Source: Turicibacter sp. (lineage in GTDB: Bacteria > Bacillota > Bacilli > MOL361 > Turicibacteraceae). From it: a stretch of DNA of 9,013 bases. This document shows positions 1-8,764 of this stretch, one piece after another; positions within the stretch are counted from its first letter, which is position 1, and each line of letters opens with the position of its first letter. The translations under genes and the position numbers were made by a program. Location of the stretch: positions 1 through 9,013 of the forward strand of contig JAUMTV010000121.1 in the NCBI GenBank assembly GCA_030531025.1, given 5' to 3'. The notes beneath the pieces are model-generated. The model saw only the letters and a program-made list of their open reading frames with translations, ran no database searches and was not told where the DNA came from.

Positions 1-50
1 TACTAGGGCTTAAAAATTTTCTATGAAGAAAATTTATCTGGACTTATATA
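1..50 (+). repeat. Left copy of 50-bp terminal inverted repeat
   Basis: Bases 1-50 are identical, base for base, to the reverse complement of 8963-9012. Identity stops at base 51 (G here, T in the other copy). The right-hand copy lies inside the decayed HlyC/CorC gene and contains the ATG of its first surviving reading frame; the left copy has the same ATG at 23 but then runs into unrelated sequence. The repeat reaches the window edge, so it may be longer outside. It could be a true duplication or inversion boundary, or a contig end that stopped at a repeat. Confidence 0.95.
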
Positions 51-290
51 GTTTTGTATGGTTTAGGAGTGATGATTGGATTGATACTAAATTGTTTACC
101 GGTCTTGAATTGAAATATTAACATTAAAATTAATAGGTACATATAATATATAGTTGCATTAGATTATGAAAAAGATAGCTGTTTGTCTGTATAAGAGAAA
201 TAGAGTGACAAAGAATGAAAAAGATACCATTTCTAATCAAGATGTACTTGAACAAGAGAAGATAAGCGCTTCATTATACGACACTATCAG
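51..290. other. Gene-poor left flank, no recognisable gene
   Basis: About 240 AT-rich bases in which I recognise no gene. In one plus frame, 51-113 reads as a hydrophobic stretch (VLYGLGVMIGLILNCLPVLN) followed by a TGA, which resembles the last membrane helix of some membrane protein. It has no start, and a stop lies at 24-26 in the same frame, so it could be the tail of a broken gene. An open frame from 166 to 363 lacks a ribosome binding site and overlaps the Nudix start in another frame, so I do not call it. The promoter candidate at 118-147 is the most structured element. Confidence 0.5.
118..147 (+). promoter_or_regulatory. Candidate distal promoter upstream of Nudix-rapZ operon
   Basis: TTAACA (118-123) and TATAAT (142-147) are separated by 18 bases, matching sigma-A consensus at 5 of 6 and 6 of 6 positions. 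Transcription would start near 154, giving about 190 bases of leader before the Nudix ATG at 347. In such AT-rich DNA a chance match is possible, and a second promoter lies closer to the gene. Confidence 0.45.
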
Positions 291-292
291 TT

Positions 293-321
293 TTTCTATT
301 TTTCTATTTATATGTTATAAT
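293..321 (+). promoter_or_regulatory. Candidate proximal promoter of Nudix-rapZ-yvcK-whiA operon
   Basis: A perfect TATAAT (316-321) is preceded by TG at 313-314, giving an extended -10 (TGTTATAAT). The -35 region 17 bases upstream (TTTCTA, 293-298) is poor, as is tolerated with an extended -10. Start of transcription would be near 328, and the Nudix ribosome binding site follows at once. Confidence 0.55.
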
Positions 322-346
322 AATCATAACGAAAGAGGGTGGATTG

Positions 347-820
347 ATGCGTGTAGCGAATAGTTTATTGTTGAAGGATAACAAGATACTACTTTTATTC
401 AAACCGAGCCGAAAAAAATGGTTTCTACCTGGTGGGAAAGCTGAATTTAGTGAAAACGTCATACAAACAGGATGTCGAGAATTTTTTGAAGAAACAGGGT
501 TAGAGTTACAAAATGCAGAGCTAGGTGCAGTCACGACAATTGTTGTTGAAGAAGAATCAAATCAGACGGAATGGATGCTTTATACAATTAAAGGAACTGA
601 TGCAATTGGTGAATTAAATAAAGAAAATCGAGAAGGAACATTATCTTGGCATGATATTAGTGAAATAGATAAGTTACCGATGTTTGAAGGAGATCGCTTT
701 ATTATTAAGCATTTAATTAATAGTAATGAACCAATTGTCTCAACTCAGTTTTATACGCCTTCATATGATTTAATTAAAATCATTTCAAGTTATAATGTAG
801 AATCTAAGTTAGAATCATAG
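347..820 (+). CDS. yvcI: Nudix hydrolase, YvcI-like
   Basis: This 157-residue protein carries a complete Nudix box at residues 30-52 (G x5 E x7 REFFEETGL); E48 and E49 are the expected divalent-metal ligands. Nudix enzymes hydrolyse nucleoside diphosphates linked to another moiety, often oxidised nucleotides, but the substrate cannot be read from sequence. The length and the position directly before rapZ match B. subtilis YvcI, hence the symbol. The ATG at 347 is chosen because the purine-rich site GAGGGTGG at 335-342 is close upstream; a TTG codon at 344 also stays in frame but is less likely. It appears to be the first gene of an operon, with 27 bases before rapZ. Family assignment is firm; the specific activity is unknown. 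Confidence 0.93.
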   Translation: MRVANSLLLKDNKILLLFKPSRKKWFLPGGKAEFSENVIQTGCREFFEETGLELQNAELGAVTTIVVEEESNQTEWMLYTIKGTDAIGELNKENREGTLSWHDISEIDKLPMFEGDRFIIKHLINSNEPIVSTQFYTPSYDLIKIISSYNVESKLES

Positions 821-847
821 TTTTAGTAGTAGAAAGGGTGTGTTAGG

Positions 848-1717
848 ATGAAAAAAATTAATTTATTAATTGTAACTGGTATGAGTGGTGCTGGAAAAAG
901 TGTCGTATTAAATAGTTTAGAAGATGCTGGTTATCATTGTATTGATAATTTTCCACCTAAATTATTACCTAAGTTAACAGATTTGATTATGGGAACGAGT
1001 GAGCATACTGTTAATTTAGCAGTTGTGATTGATTTAAGGTCACTAGATTTTGACTCTATCGATGAAATGTTATATTTCTTGCAAGACAGTCATTTTGTAA
1101 ATGTTCATGTACTTTATTTAGATGCAAATGATGCGACGCTTGTTAAACGTTATAAAGAGACAAGACGTACACACCCATTATCACGTGATACAAATTTATT
1201 AGATGGAATTAATAAAGAGCGAGAATTATTAAAGCCAATTTTAGATATTTCGGATTTTAAAATTGATACAACAGGGTTAGCAGCTAAAGATTTAAAACAG
1301 CAAATTATTACGAAATATGGAAGTATAGATAAGGATTACTTTAGTGTAACCTTCATGTCATTTGGATTTAAACATGGTACACCAATTGATACGGATATTA
1401 TGTTTGATGTTCGCTTCTTACCGAATCCATTTTATATTGAATCAATGCGTCCACAGACAGGTTTAGATGAGAGTGTCTATGAATATGTAATGAGTTTTGA
1501 AGAAACAACGACATTTTTATCTAAACTCATTGATTTATTACAATTCTTAATTCCAAAATATAAAGCTGAAGGAAAATCACAAGTTATTATTGGAATTGGA
1601 TGTACAGGGGGACAACACCGCTCCGTTGCAATCGCAGAATATCTATCGTATGCTTTTGGAAAAGATTATAAAACAAATGCGACTCATCGAGATATTCATC
1701 GCGCACATAAAAAATAG
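848..1717 (+). CDS. rapZ: RapZ/YvcJ-family RNase adapter, P-loop nucleotide-binding protein
   Basis: This 289-residue protein is full length for the RapZ family. It starts with a Walker A loop (GMSGAGKS, residues 11-18) in an N-terminal kinase-like domain. The C-terminal domain has the conserved GCTGGQHRS stretch (residues 251-259) and ends in THRDIHR (279-285), typical of the RNA- or metabolite-binding half. In E. coli RapZ senses glucosamine-6-phosphate and guides RNase E to the small RNA GlmZ. Firmicute homologues (YvcJ) bind and hydrolyse nucleotides, and in B. subtilis have been linked to competence; GlmZ is not known there, so the partner here is unknown. A ribosome binding site (GAAAGGGTG, 832-840) supports the ATG. 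The gap to yvcK is 11 bases, so co-transcription is likely. Confidence 0.96.
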   Translation: MKKINLLIVTGMSGAGKSVVLNSLEDAGYHCIDNFPPKLLPKLTDLIMGTSEHTVNLAVVIDLRSLDFDSIDEMLYFLQDSHFVNVHVLYLDANDATLVKRYKETRRTHPLSRDTNLLDGINKERELLKPILDISDFKIDTTGLAAKDLKQQIITKYGSIDKDYFSVTFMSFGFKHGTPIDTDIMFDVRFLPNPFYIESMRPQTGLDESVYEYVMSFEETTTFLSKLIDLLQFLIPKYKAEGKSQVIIGIGCTGGQHRSVAIAEYLSYAFGKDYKTNATHRDIHRAHKK

Positions 1718-1728
1718 GGGGATCAAGT

Positions 1729-2709
1729 ATGGCAGAATATGATTTAAAAGTCGCTGTAATTGGCGGGGGAACTGGGTTATCGACAATTTTAAGAGGATTA
1801 AAGCGATATCCAATCGATATAACAGCCATTGTAACAGTAGCAGATGATGGAGGAAGTTCGGGAAGTTTACGATGTGATTTTGATGTCCCACCCCCTGGGG
1901 ATATTCGAAATGTTTTGGTAGCCTTATCAGAAGTTGAGCCACTAGTACAAGAGCTGTTTCAATATCGATTCAAAGGTGAGACAGATTTAGCAGGGCATCC
2001 AACTGGAAATTTATTGATTGCCGCAATGACAAATATTACGGGGGATTTTGCATCTGCTGTTCAAAAATTAAGTGAAGTTTTAAAAGTTAGAGGTCGAGTC
2101 TTACCAGTATGTAACACGCCGTTGTGCTTGTGCGCAGAGTATGATGATGGTACAATCATTCAGGGCGAATCGCTCATTCCTACAATTGAGAAAAAAATTA
2201 AGCGTGTTTATTATACGAAAGAGGATGCTAAAGCACTTCATGAGGCAGTTGAGGCTATTATGGAAGCAGACCTTGTCTTACTTGGACCTGGAAGTTTATA
2301 TACAAGTATTATTCCTAACTTATTATTAAGTGAAATTTCCGAGGCACTTATTAAAACAAAAGCTGAGTGTGTTTACTGTTGTAATATAATGACTCAGCCT
2401 GGGGAGACAACAGGGTATACTGCATCTGACCATGTCATTGCTCTTGAGGAACACGCAGGTCATCCATTTATTGATAAAATTATTGTCAATGATGAAAAAA
2501 TTGATCAAGAAACTTATGAACGATATTGTGATCAGCACTCTGATATTGTTTTTATTGATGAAAAAAAATTAAGAAAAATGAATATTGAGGTTATTAAAAG
2601 CCGTTTAGTTTCTTACAATAACGTAGGTGAGGTTCGTCATAATACGAAAAAAGTCGCTGCGACAGTCTTTTCGTTATTATTAGATATAGAGGAAAAAAGG
2701 GAGGGGTGA
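1729..2709 (+). CDS. yvcK: YvcK/GlmR (MgfK) family factor for carbon metabolism and cell envelope
   Basis: This 326-residue protein belongs to the YvcK family, related to the CofD/2-phospho-L-lactate transferase fold. Visible landmarks are the glycine-rich loop GGGTGLS (12-18), VADDGGSSGSLR (37-48), PPGDIRN (55-61), GHPTGNLL (89-96) and LGPGSLYTSIIPNLL (185-199). In B. subtilis the homologue is needed for growth and shape on gluconeogenic carbon sources. It binds UDP-GlcNAc and stimulates GlmS, steering carbon into peptidoglycan precursors. The start is fixed by AGGGGG about 8 bases before the ATG. The stop codon lies inside the ribosome binding region of whiA, and only four bases separate the two genes, which suggests translational coupling. 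Nothing looks truncated. Confidence 0.96.
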   Translation: MAEYDLKVAVIGGGTGLSTILRGLKRYPIDITAIVTVADDGGSSGSLRCDFDVPPPGDIRNVLVALSEVEPLVQELFQYRFKGETDLAGHPTGNLLIAAMTNITGDFASAVQKLSEVLKVRGRVLPVCNTPLCLCAEYDDGTIIQGESLIPTIEKKIKRVYYTKEDAKALHEAVEAIMEADLVLLGPGSLYTSIIPNLLLSEISEALIKTKAECVYCCNIMTQPGETTGYTASDHVIALEEHAGHPFIDKIIVNDEKIDQETYERYCDQHSDIVFIDEKKLRKMNIEVIKSRLVSYNNVGEVRHNTKKVAATVFSLLLDIEEKREG

Positions 2710-2713
2710 TACA

Positions 2714-3673
2714 ATGTCATTCGCTTCTGAAACGAAAAAAGAACTAGTTCAAATTCAATCAGATGATTGTTGTGCGAAAGCAGAATTATCAGCGCTTATT
2801 CGAATGAATGGAGTTATTTCGTTGTCAAACAAAGGATTAGTTCTTGATTTTGCAACAGAAAATGCAGCTATTGCTCGTCGAACGTTGCAGTTAATTAAGC
2901 AGTTATTTGACACTGAGGTTGATTTATTATCACGAAAGAAAATGCAACTGAAAAAAAATAACGTCTATATTATTCGTATTAAGAAAAATGCCCGTGATAT
3001 TGCGACGGAATTAGGTATTATGTCTGAGACTGGATTTGTTTTAGGAATTGCTAAACACTTAATTGAATATGATTGTTGTAAGCGAGCTTACATGCGTGGA
3101 GCTTTTTTAGCAGGAGGTTCAGTTAATAATCCTGAAACATCATCTTATCATTTTGAAATTTTCACACTTGATGAAGAACACGCAGAAGATCTTAAAGATT
3201 TATTAAATGTTTTTGATCTTAATGCCCGTGTTTTGCAGCGTAAAAAGGGATATATTACTTATATTAAAGAGGCAGAAAAAATTAGTGACTTCTTACGTGC
3301 AATTGAAGCATATAATGCAGTTTTGAATTTTGAAGATGTACGTATTTTTAGAGATATTCGTAATTCAGAAAATCGTTTAAATAACTGTGAAATTGCAAAT
3401 GAAACAAAAACGATTGCTGCAGCTCAACGTCAAATTGATAACATTGAACTAATAGACCTTGTTTATGGGATAGATTCGTTACCAGAACGTTTACAGTATG
3501 TTGCCAGATTACGATTAGAGTTTCCTGAGGAAAATCTAACTTATTTAAGTGAAATTGCGACGGAACGCGGGATGAAGTTGACTAAGTCAGGTGTCAATCA
3601 CCGTATGAGAAAGTTATCCGAAATGGCCGAAGAAATTCGTGAAAATCAACAAAAACGTTCGGCAGAAAAATAA
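2714..3673 (+). CDS. whiA: DNA-binding protein WhiA
   Basis: This 319-residue protein has the family layout: an N-terminal domain with a LAGLIDADG homing-endonuclease fold and a C-terminal helix-turn-helix. Diagnostic stretches are YMRGAFLAGGSVNNPE (126-141), RNSENRLNNCEIAN (216-229) and the DNA-binding segment around YLSEIATERG...KSGVNHRMRKL (277-301). WhiA is a sporulation regulator in Streptomyces. In non-mycelial Firmicutes it is a nucleoid-associated protein affecting cell division and chromosome segregation; nuclease activity is not expected. A strong site (GGGAGGGGTGA) overlaps the 3' end of yvcK. It is the last gene of the operon: crh, the next gene in B. subtilis, is absent, and a terminator follows. 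Confidence 0.96.
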   Translation: MSFASETKKELVQIQSDDCCAKAELSALIRMNGVISLSNKGLVLDFATENAAIARRTLQLIKQLFDTEVDLLSRKKMQLKKNNVYIIRIKKNARDIATELGIMSETGFVLGIAKHLIEYDCCKRAYMRGAFLAGGSVNNPETSSYHFEIFTLDEEHAEDLKDLLNVFDLNARVLQRKKGYITYIKEAEKISDFLRAIEAYNAVLNFEDVRIFRDIRNSENRLNNCEIANETKTIAAAQRQIDNIELIDLVYGIDSLPERLQYVARLRLEFPEENLTYLSEIATERGMKLTKSGVNHRMRKLSEMAEEIRENQQKRSAEK

Positions 3674-3725
3674 AACTAAAGCGAGATGGTTCATATTAAT
3701 CGTTTCAACTTAGAAACAAAAGATT

Positions 3726-3764
3726 AAACCTTATTCGTAACGTTAGGTTATGAATAAGGTTTTT
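3726..3764 (+). terminator. Intrinsic terminator after whiA
   Basis: AAACCTTATTC (3726-3736) pairs with GAATAAGGTTT (3752-3762), and the stem continues with GTAAC/GTTAT (3737-3741 with 3747-3751, one G-T pair) around a five-base loop, followed by a T-rich run. This ends the Nudix-rapZ-yvcK-whiA operon. A second, weaker hairpin just upstream (3696-3727: TTAATC/GATTAA plus GTTTC/GAAAC with a four-A bulge) shares two bases with it. Confidence 0.9.
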
Positions 3765-3833
3765 ATTTTATCAGCATAAATATTACATATATTTATAAAA
3801 GTTTGACATAATAAAGTTGATTTTACTCAAAAT

Positions 3834-3847
3834 AACAACCGCTTACA
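3834..3847 (+). promoter_or_regulatory. cre-like motif upstream of gpmI
   Basis: AACAACCGCTTACA matches the catabolite-response consensus TGWAANCGNTNWCA at every position except the first three. It is centred about 60 bases before the predicted gpmI transcription start. A similar motif sits at a similar distance before eno. CcpA binding is an inference from the pattern only. Confidence 0.3.
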
Positions 3848-3865
3848 TTAGGGATATTCATGTAC

Positions 3866-3894
3866 TTGTGAATTAAAGTTTAGTATACTATAAA
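3866..3894 (+). promoter_or_regulatory. Candidate promoter of gpmI
   Basis: TTGTGA (3866-3871) and TATAAA (3889-3894) are separated by exactly 17 bases. Transcription would start near 3901, giving a leader of about 20 bases that is mostly ribosome binding site. A TTGACA at about 3813 has no good -10 partner at normal spacing. Confidence 0.6.
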
Positions 3895-3920
3895 TTAGAT
3901 AAGATGAAGGAGGTAACACT

Positions 3921-5462
3921 ATGACTAAAAAACCTGTAGCATTAATTATTTTAGACGGTTTTGGTTTACGTGATGAAACTGCTGGAAATGCAGTTAAAGC
4001 AGCAAAAATGCCAAACTTAGATCGTTTATTTAATAAATACCCTCATAACACATTAGAGGCTTCTGGATTAGGCGTTGGATTACCAGAAGGACAAATGGGG
4101 AACTCTGAGGTAGGGCACTTAAATTTAGGTGCTGGACGTATCGTTTACCAATCATTAACTCGTATTAACTTAGCAGTTAAAAATGGTGAGTTGAAAAATG
4201 ATCCAGTTATCGCACAAGGGTGTAAACATGCATTAGAAAACGATAAAAAAGTTCACGTAATGGGATTATTATCTCCAGGTGGAATTCATTCACATAATGA
4301 GCACATGTATGCATTAGTTGAAGCTGCAAAAGCTCAAGGTGCAAAAGAAGTTTACGTACATGCATTCTTAGATGGGCGTGACACTGCTCCTAAATCAGCT
4401 TTAGAATACGTTGAAGCTTTAGAAGCTAAATTAGCTGAAATCGGAATCGGAAAAGTAGCAACTGTTTCAGGACGTTACTATTCAATGGACCGTGACAAAA
4501 ACTATGATCGTACACAATTAGCTTATGATGCAATGACTCAAGGAACTGGAGAAAAATTCGAATCAGCTAAAGCTGGTGTTGAAGCTTCTTACAAAAATGA
4601 TATTTTAGATGAGTTCGTTGTACCATTCGTTGTTGATGCAAATGGATTAATTCAAGATGGAGATACAGTAATCTTTGCTAACTTCCGTCCTGACCGTGCA
4701 CAACAAATCGCAATCGCTTTATCAAATCCAGAAAACGTAGCAAACTATGCTAAAGAAGGTAAGCCAGCATTAGACCCATCAAAAGGACCTAAAGATGTTT
4801 ACTTCATCTCAATGATGTCTTACGGAGATGCTGTTAATGGACCAGTTGTTTTCGGATTACAAGATTTAGCTAATACTTACGGAGAAGTTATTTCAGCAAA
4901 CGGTTTAAAACAATTACGTATTGCTGAAACTGAAAAATATGCTCACGTAACATTCTTCTTCGATGGTGGAGTAGATAAAGAAATCGAAGGAGCAACTCGT
5001 GTATTAATTAATTCACCAAAAGTTGCAACTTATGATTTAAAACCTGAAATGTCAGCTTATGAAGTAGCAGATGCATGTGTTACTGAAATTAACAAAGACA
5101 TTCATGATACAATCATCTTAAACTTCGCTAACCCAGATATGGTTGGACATACTGGAGTATTCGATGCAACAGTTAAAGCATTAGAAGCTGTAGATGAGTG
5201 TTTAGGTAAAGTAGTAGATGCAATCATCGCTAAAGGTGGAGTTGCAATTATTACAGCTGACCACGGTAATGCTGAGAAATTAGAAGATGAAAATGGTGGA
5301 GCATACACAGCTCATACATCAAACCCTGTTCCAGTTATCGTAACAAAAGAAGGAATCGAGTTACGTGACGGTGGAAATTTAGGAGATTTAGCTCCAACAA
5401 TGTTACAATTATTAGGTGTTGAACAACCAGCTGAAATGACTGGAAAATCAATCATTAAATAA
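3921..5462 (+). CDS. gpmI: 2,3-bisphosphoglycerate-independent phosphoglycerate mutase
   Basis: This glycolytic enzyme interconverts 3-phosphoglycerate and 2-phosphoglycerate through a phosphoserine intermediate with two manganese ions, in the alkaline phosphatase superfamily. At 513 residues it is full length. D12 in the N-terminal LDGFG is a metal ligand, S62 in [10 protein letters not shown] is the phosphorylated serine, H123 lies in GGIHSH, residues 151-154 are DGRD, and ADHGNAE begins at 446 with metal ligands D447 and H448. The start is set by a near-perfect AAGGAGGT at 3907-3914, six bases before the ATG. Codons lean toward C-ending forms (TTC, TAC, ATC) more than in the rapZ operon, as in highly expressed genes. 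It has its own promoter and terminator. Enolase, its usual operon partner, is 1.2 kb downstream rather than adjacent. Confidence 0.98.
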   Translation: MTKKPVALIILDGFGLRDETAGNAVKAAKMPNLDRLFNKYPHNTLEASGLGVGLPEGQMGNSEVGHLNLGAGRIVYQSLTRINLAVKNGELKNDPVIAQGCKHALENDKKVHVMGLLSPGGIHSHNEHMYALVEAAKAQGAKEVYVHAFLDGRDTAPKSALEYVEALEAKLAEIGIGKVATVSGRYYSMDRDKNYDRTQLAYDAMTQGTGEKFESAKAGVEASYKNDILDEFVVPFVVDANGLIQDGDTVIFANFRPDRAQQIAIALSNPENVANYAKEGKPALDPSKGPKDVYFISMMSYGDAVNGPVVFGLQDLANTYGEVISANGLKQLRIAETEKYAHVTFFFDGGVDKEIEGATRVLINSPKVATYDLKPEMSAYEVADACVTEINKDIHDTIILNFANPDMVGHTGVFDATVKALEAVDECLGKVVDAIIAKGGVAIITADHGNAEKLEDENGGAYTAHTSNPVPVIVTKEGIELRDGGNLGDLAPTMLQLLGVEQPAEMTGKSIIK

Positions 5463-5478
5463 TTTAATTAACAAAGTT

Positions 5479-5513
5479 AAAAGGACGTAATCATTAGATT
5501 ACGTCCTTTTTTT
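5479..5513. terminator. Bidirectional terminator between gpmI and the peptidase gene
   Basis: AAAAGGACGTAATC (5479-5492) pairs perfectly with GATTACGTCCTTTT (5497-5510) around a four-base ATTA loop, and on the plus strand the T run goes on to 5513. On the minus strand the same stem is preceded by seven A and followed by four T, so it can also stop the converging peptidase gene. That gene's stop codon (5512-5514) overlaps the T run. Confidence 0.93.
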
Positions 5514-6249
5514 AGTTTATAGTTTTTTCAAAATGTTGATAGTCTTTCGGAGTATCCCAATCTCCTCCCCAAGACCAGCCATATTTCTTAAAAATTTGAT
5601 AAATCTCACTATCAGCCGTAATCAATCCTAATACTTCTTGATTTCGATCAATGTATTCACCAGCATTTTCAGGAAGAACAGTGTTTTTATAGATATAAGG
5701 GTTAATCGTTGGATTAATATCAATTGCTAAACCAAATGCATGATTAGAAGGGGTGTGGCCATTTGTAATCATGCGAAAGTTAAATGCACTTGTGTTATTA
5801 TCAGCCATAGATTGTTCATCAGAATTGTTGTAGTGACTAATAACACGCATTTTTTCAATTGGAAACTGAATTTCATAGAGTTCTTTGAATATTTGTAACA
5901 CTTCTTCTGCCACTTTTTTATTTACAATTAACTCACCTTGATGCGTCTCACCATCAAATCCGTAGTGTAATACTTCTAAATAACTTAATTCATTATATGA
6001 GATAATATCAGAATCAAGGTTAACTTTTTCTTGCAGTGTGTCACCATAGTAATCGGATAGTGATGAGATGGTAAAGTAATCATCAATGCAAGGTATCTGA
6101 AGGCTTGTAGCGGGTTCATCTACAGATAAGGGCTCTAGTTTATCTGCAATCGTAATACTTTTATTAGTCTCTTTATTTTCTAGCGGGAAGAGGTGGATTG
6201 TGAGTATGAGAGATACGATGATGAGGAGACATAAAGATATAAGTTTCAT
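5512..6249 (-). CDS. Membrane-anchored M15-family D,D- or L,D-peptidase (VanY/CwlK-like)
   Basis: This is a predicted cell wall peptidase of 245 residues from the preferred ATG. Residues below count from the upstream GTG (249 residues). One hydrophobic segment (about 5-23) serves as signal anchor or uncleaved signal peptide, with no lipobox. A linker follows, and the catalytic domain occupies about 108-247. Zinc ligands of the M15 type are H174 and D181 in SNHAFGLAID and H243; D240, three residues before H243, is the likely catalytic acid, with WSWGGDW just ahead. This spacing is typical of M15C enzymes related to CwlK and Ply500. The substrate bond (D-Ala-D-Ala or L-Ala-D-Glu) cannot be decided. 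The ATG at 6249 is chosen because the GTG at 6261 overlaps the AAGGAG site (6261-6266). The gene stands alone, opposite to its neighbours; I see no convincing promoter. Confidence 0.88.
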   Translation of the reverse strand: MKLISLCLLIIVSLILTIHLFPLENKETNKSITIADKLEPLSVDEPATSLQIPCIDDYFTISSLSDYYGDTLQEKVNLDSDIISYNELSYLEVLHYGFDGETHQGELIVNKKVAEEVLQIFKELYEIQFPIEKMRVISHYNNSDEQSMADNNTSAFNFRMITNGHTPSNHAFGLAIDINPTINPYIYKNTVLPENAGEYIDRNQEVLGLITADSEIYQIFKKYGWSWGGDWDTPKDYQHFEKTIN

Positions 6250-6324
6250 AATATAGTTCACTCCTTCGTTTAATAATGTATGTCACTATGATATCAGTTT
6301 ATTGAAGGAAAGGATGAATTTTCA

Positions 6325-6352
6325 TTGAAAAATATGGAATATATGTTAAAAT
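6325..6352 (+). promoter_or_regulatory. Promoter of tRNA-Thr
   Basis: TTGAAA (6325-6330) and TAAAAT (6347-6352) are spaced by 16 bases, and TG at 6344-6345 gives an extended -10. Transcription would start around 6359, a few bases ahead of the mature tRNA 5' end at 6365. Confidence 0.65.
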
Positions 6353-6364
6353 ATACTTAAATTA

Positions 6365-6438
6365 GCCAAGTTAGTTTAGTGGTAAAACAACGCAATGGTA
6401 ATGCGTCGCCGCGAGTTCGATTCTCGCACTCGGCACCA
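6365..6438 (+). tRNA. tRNA-Thr (anticodon GGU)
   Basis: A 74-base cloverleaf with encoded CCA. The D stem is GTTT/AAAC, the anticodon stem ACGCA/TGCGT with loop ATGGTAA (anticodon GGU, reading ACC and ACU), the variable loop has four bases, and the T stem is GCGAG/CTCGC with loop TTCGATT. G1-C72, C2-G71 and the GGU anticodon agree with threonine identity. The acceptor stem holds one mismatch: A at 6368 (position 4) faces C at 6431 (position 69). The other six pairs are Watson-Crick. The gene is a single transcription unit with its own promoter and terminator. Confidence 0.95.
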
Positions 6439-6452
6439 GTTTAATAGAGATT

Positions 6453-6479
6453 AAATCCAGCTCCTAGCTGGATTTTTTT
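6453..6479 (+). terminator. Intrinsic terminator of tRNA-Thr
   Basis: AAATCCAGCT (6453-6462) pairs with AGCTGGATTT (6466-6475) across a tight loop, and the T run extends to 6479. It starts 14 bases after the CCA end of the tRNA. Confidence 0.92.
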
Positions 6480-6599
6480 ATTTTTAAATAATAAAGCATA
6501 AAAATTACATGATCAGTCCATATTATTCTAGGTATTTAATTAAAACATACGTTTTTAGCATTCTTTCTGTAAGATTATGATATTGGTTTAATTTATAAA

Positions 6600-6613
6600 A
6601 AATAGCGTTTACA
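6600..6613 (+). promoter_or_regulatory. Degenerate cre-like motif upstream of eno
   Basis: AAATAGCGTTTACA shares the CGnTTACA core with the motif before gpmI and matches the catabolite-response consensus TGWAANCGNTNWCA with three mismatches in the left half. It is centred about 54 bases before the predicted eno transcription start. The call is weak on its own and gains weight only from the gpmI parallel. Confidence 0.25.
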
Positions 6614-6625
6614 GAACAAAAATGT

Positions 6626-7984
<1,359 letters not shown>

Positions 7985-8015
7985 TTTAATTATTTCTTAA
8001 GAGAATGACTCTTAT

Positions 8016-8052
8016 AAAACCTCTCTTCTCTCCGACGAAGAGAGGTTTTTTT
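8016..8052 (+). terminator. Intrinsic terminator of eno
   Basis: AAAACCTCTCTTC (8016-8028) pairs perfectly with GAAGAGAGGTTTT (8037-8049) around an eight-base loop, with T continuing to 8052. The A tract on the left side means it may also act on transcripts arriving from the minus strand. Confidence 0.93.
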
Positions 8053-8071
8053 ATAAATCAGTAATCATCCT

Positions 8072-8109
8072 ATAAGAAAAGCCTTGGACTTATTCAAGGC
8101 TTTTCTTAT
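8072..8109. terminator. Perfect 15-bp hairpin, probable bidirectional terminator
   Basis: ATAAGAAAAGCCTTG (8072-8086) pairs perfectly with CAAGGCTTTTCTTAT (8095-8109) around an eight-base loop. Read on either strand it has an A-rich left side, a GC-containing core and a TTTTCTTAT tail, the form of a two-way terminator between converging genes. It falls within the last codons of the decayed transporter frame, so that frame probably reads into terminator sequence that once lay near its end. Confidence 0.65.
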
Positions 8110-8764
8110 TGACGATAACCTTAATCTGAATTGTCTACCATCTGAGTTTAAAATTTCGACCGTTAAATCTGGATAATCAAAAGTTTCCCCAATATCAGGT
8201 ATATAGCCAAGTTCATTAATAATCCAACCATTGAAACTATTGAAGTCTACCTCTATTTGGGTGTTAAGGACACCCATCAATTTAGTGAGACTTGTTTGTC
8301 CGTTAAATAAATAGATGTTCTCGCTAATTTGTTTGTAGTCGTCAATAACTGTAGCATATTCATCTGAAATAACTGCAAGTTGTTTTTGGGTTTTTTGGAA
8401 CGTACGAAGGAGCTTAGAGATTTTACATTAGCAGTTTTATAGAGAATAGGTTTGATTAGTTTAGACAGTGAATATTCAGGTAAATCTTTGTATAAATTGA
8501 AATCCTTTTCGTGTATCAATACTAATAGCGATGAGTTGTACACGTGGTGTTAATATATCATCAGCACATAATTTATTAAATTCAAAGGCTGATTTAATCA
8601 GTTTACTTTCTGTTTCATCAAAGTTACCATTATGTTCAGATTCGTCAATTAGCATTTTAATTTCTTCGGGAGTAATCACTTCTGGAGTAGAAAATGAAAA
8701 GATTTTAGATAACAGTTTTTTTCATTGGGTAAAGATAAAGTTCAAAGGAGATAAAATAATGATA

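Noticed and set aside
166..363. 65-codon plus-strand open frame beginning MKKIAVCLYKRN
   Set aside because: It has no ribosome binding site, resembles no family I know, contains the proximal promoter of the operon and overlaps the Nudix start in another frame.
2714..3673. Homing endonuclease or mobile element, from the LAGLIDADG-like fold of this gene
   Set aside because: The sequence is a standard WhiA with its conserved motifs and its usual place after yvcK. WhiA proteins are not known to act as endonucleases.
5512..6249. VanY-type glycopeptide resistance gene
   Set aside because: The M15 catalytic motif is present, but there is no van regulatory pair, ligase or VanX nearby, and the spacing resembles CwlK-like wall hydrolases. 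Resistance cannot be inferred.
8072..8109. Second template-switch palindrome in the pseudogene
   Set aside because: It is a perfect 15-bp inverted repeat, but it lies at the gene end between converging genes and has A-rich and T-rich sides, so an ordinary bidirectional terminator explains it better.
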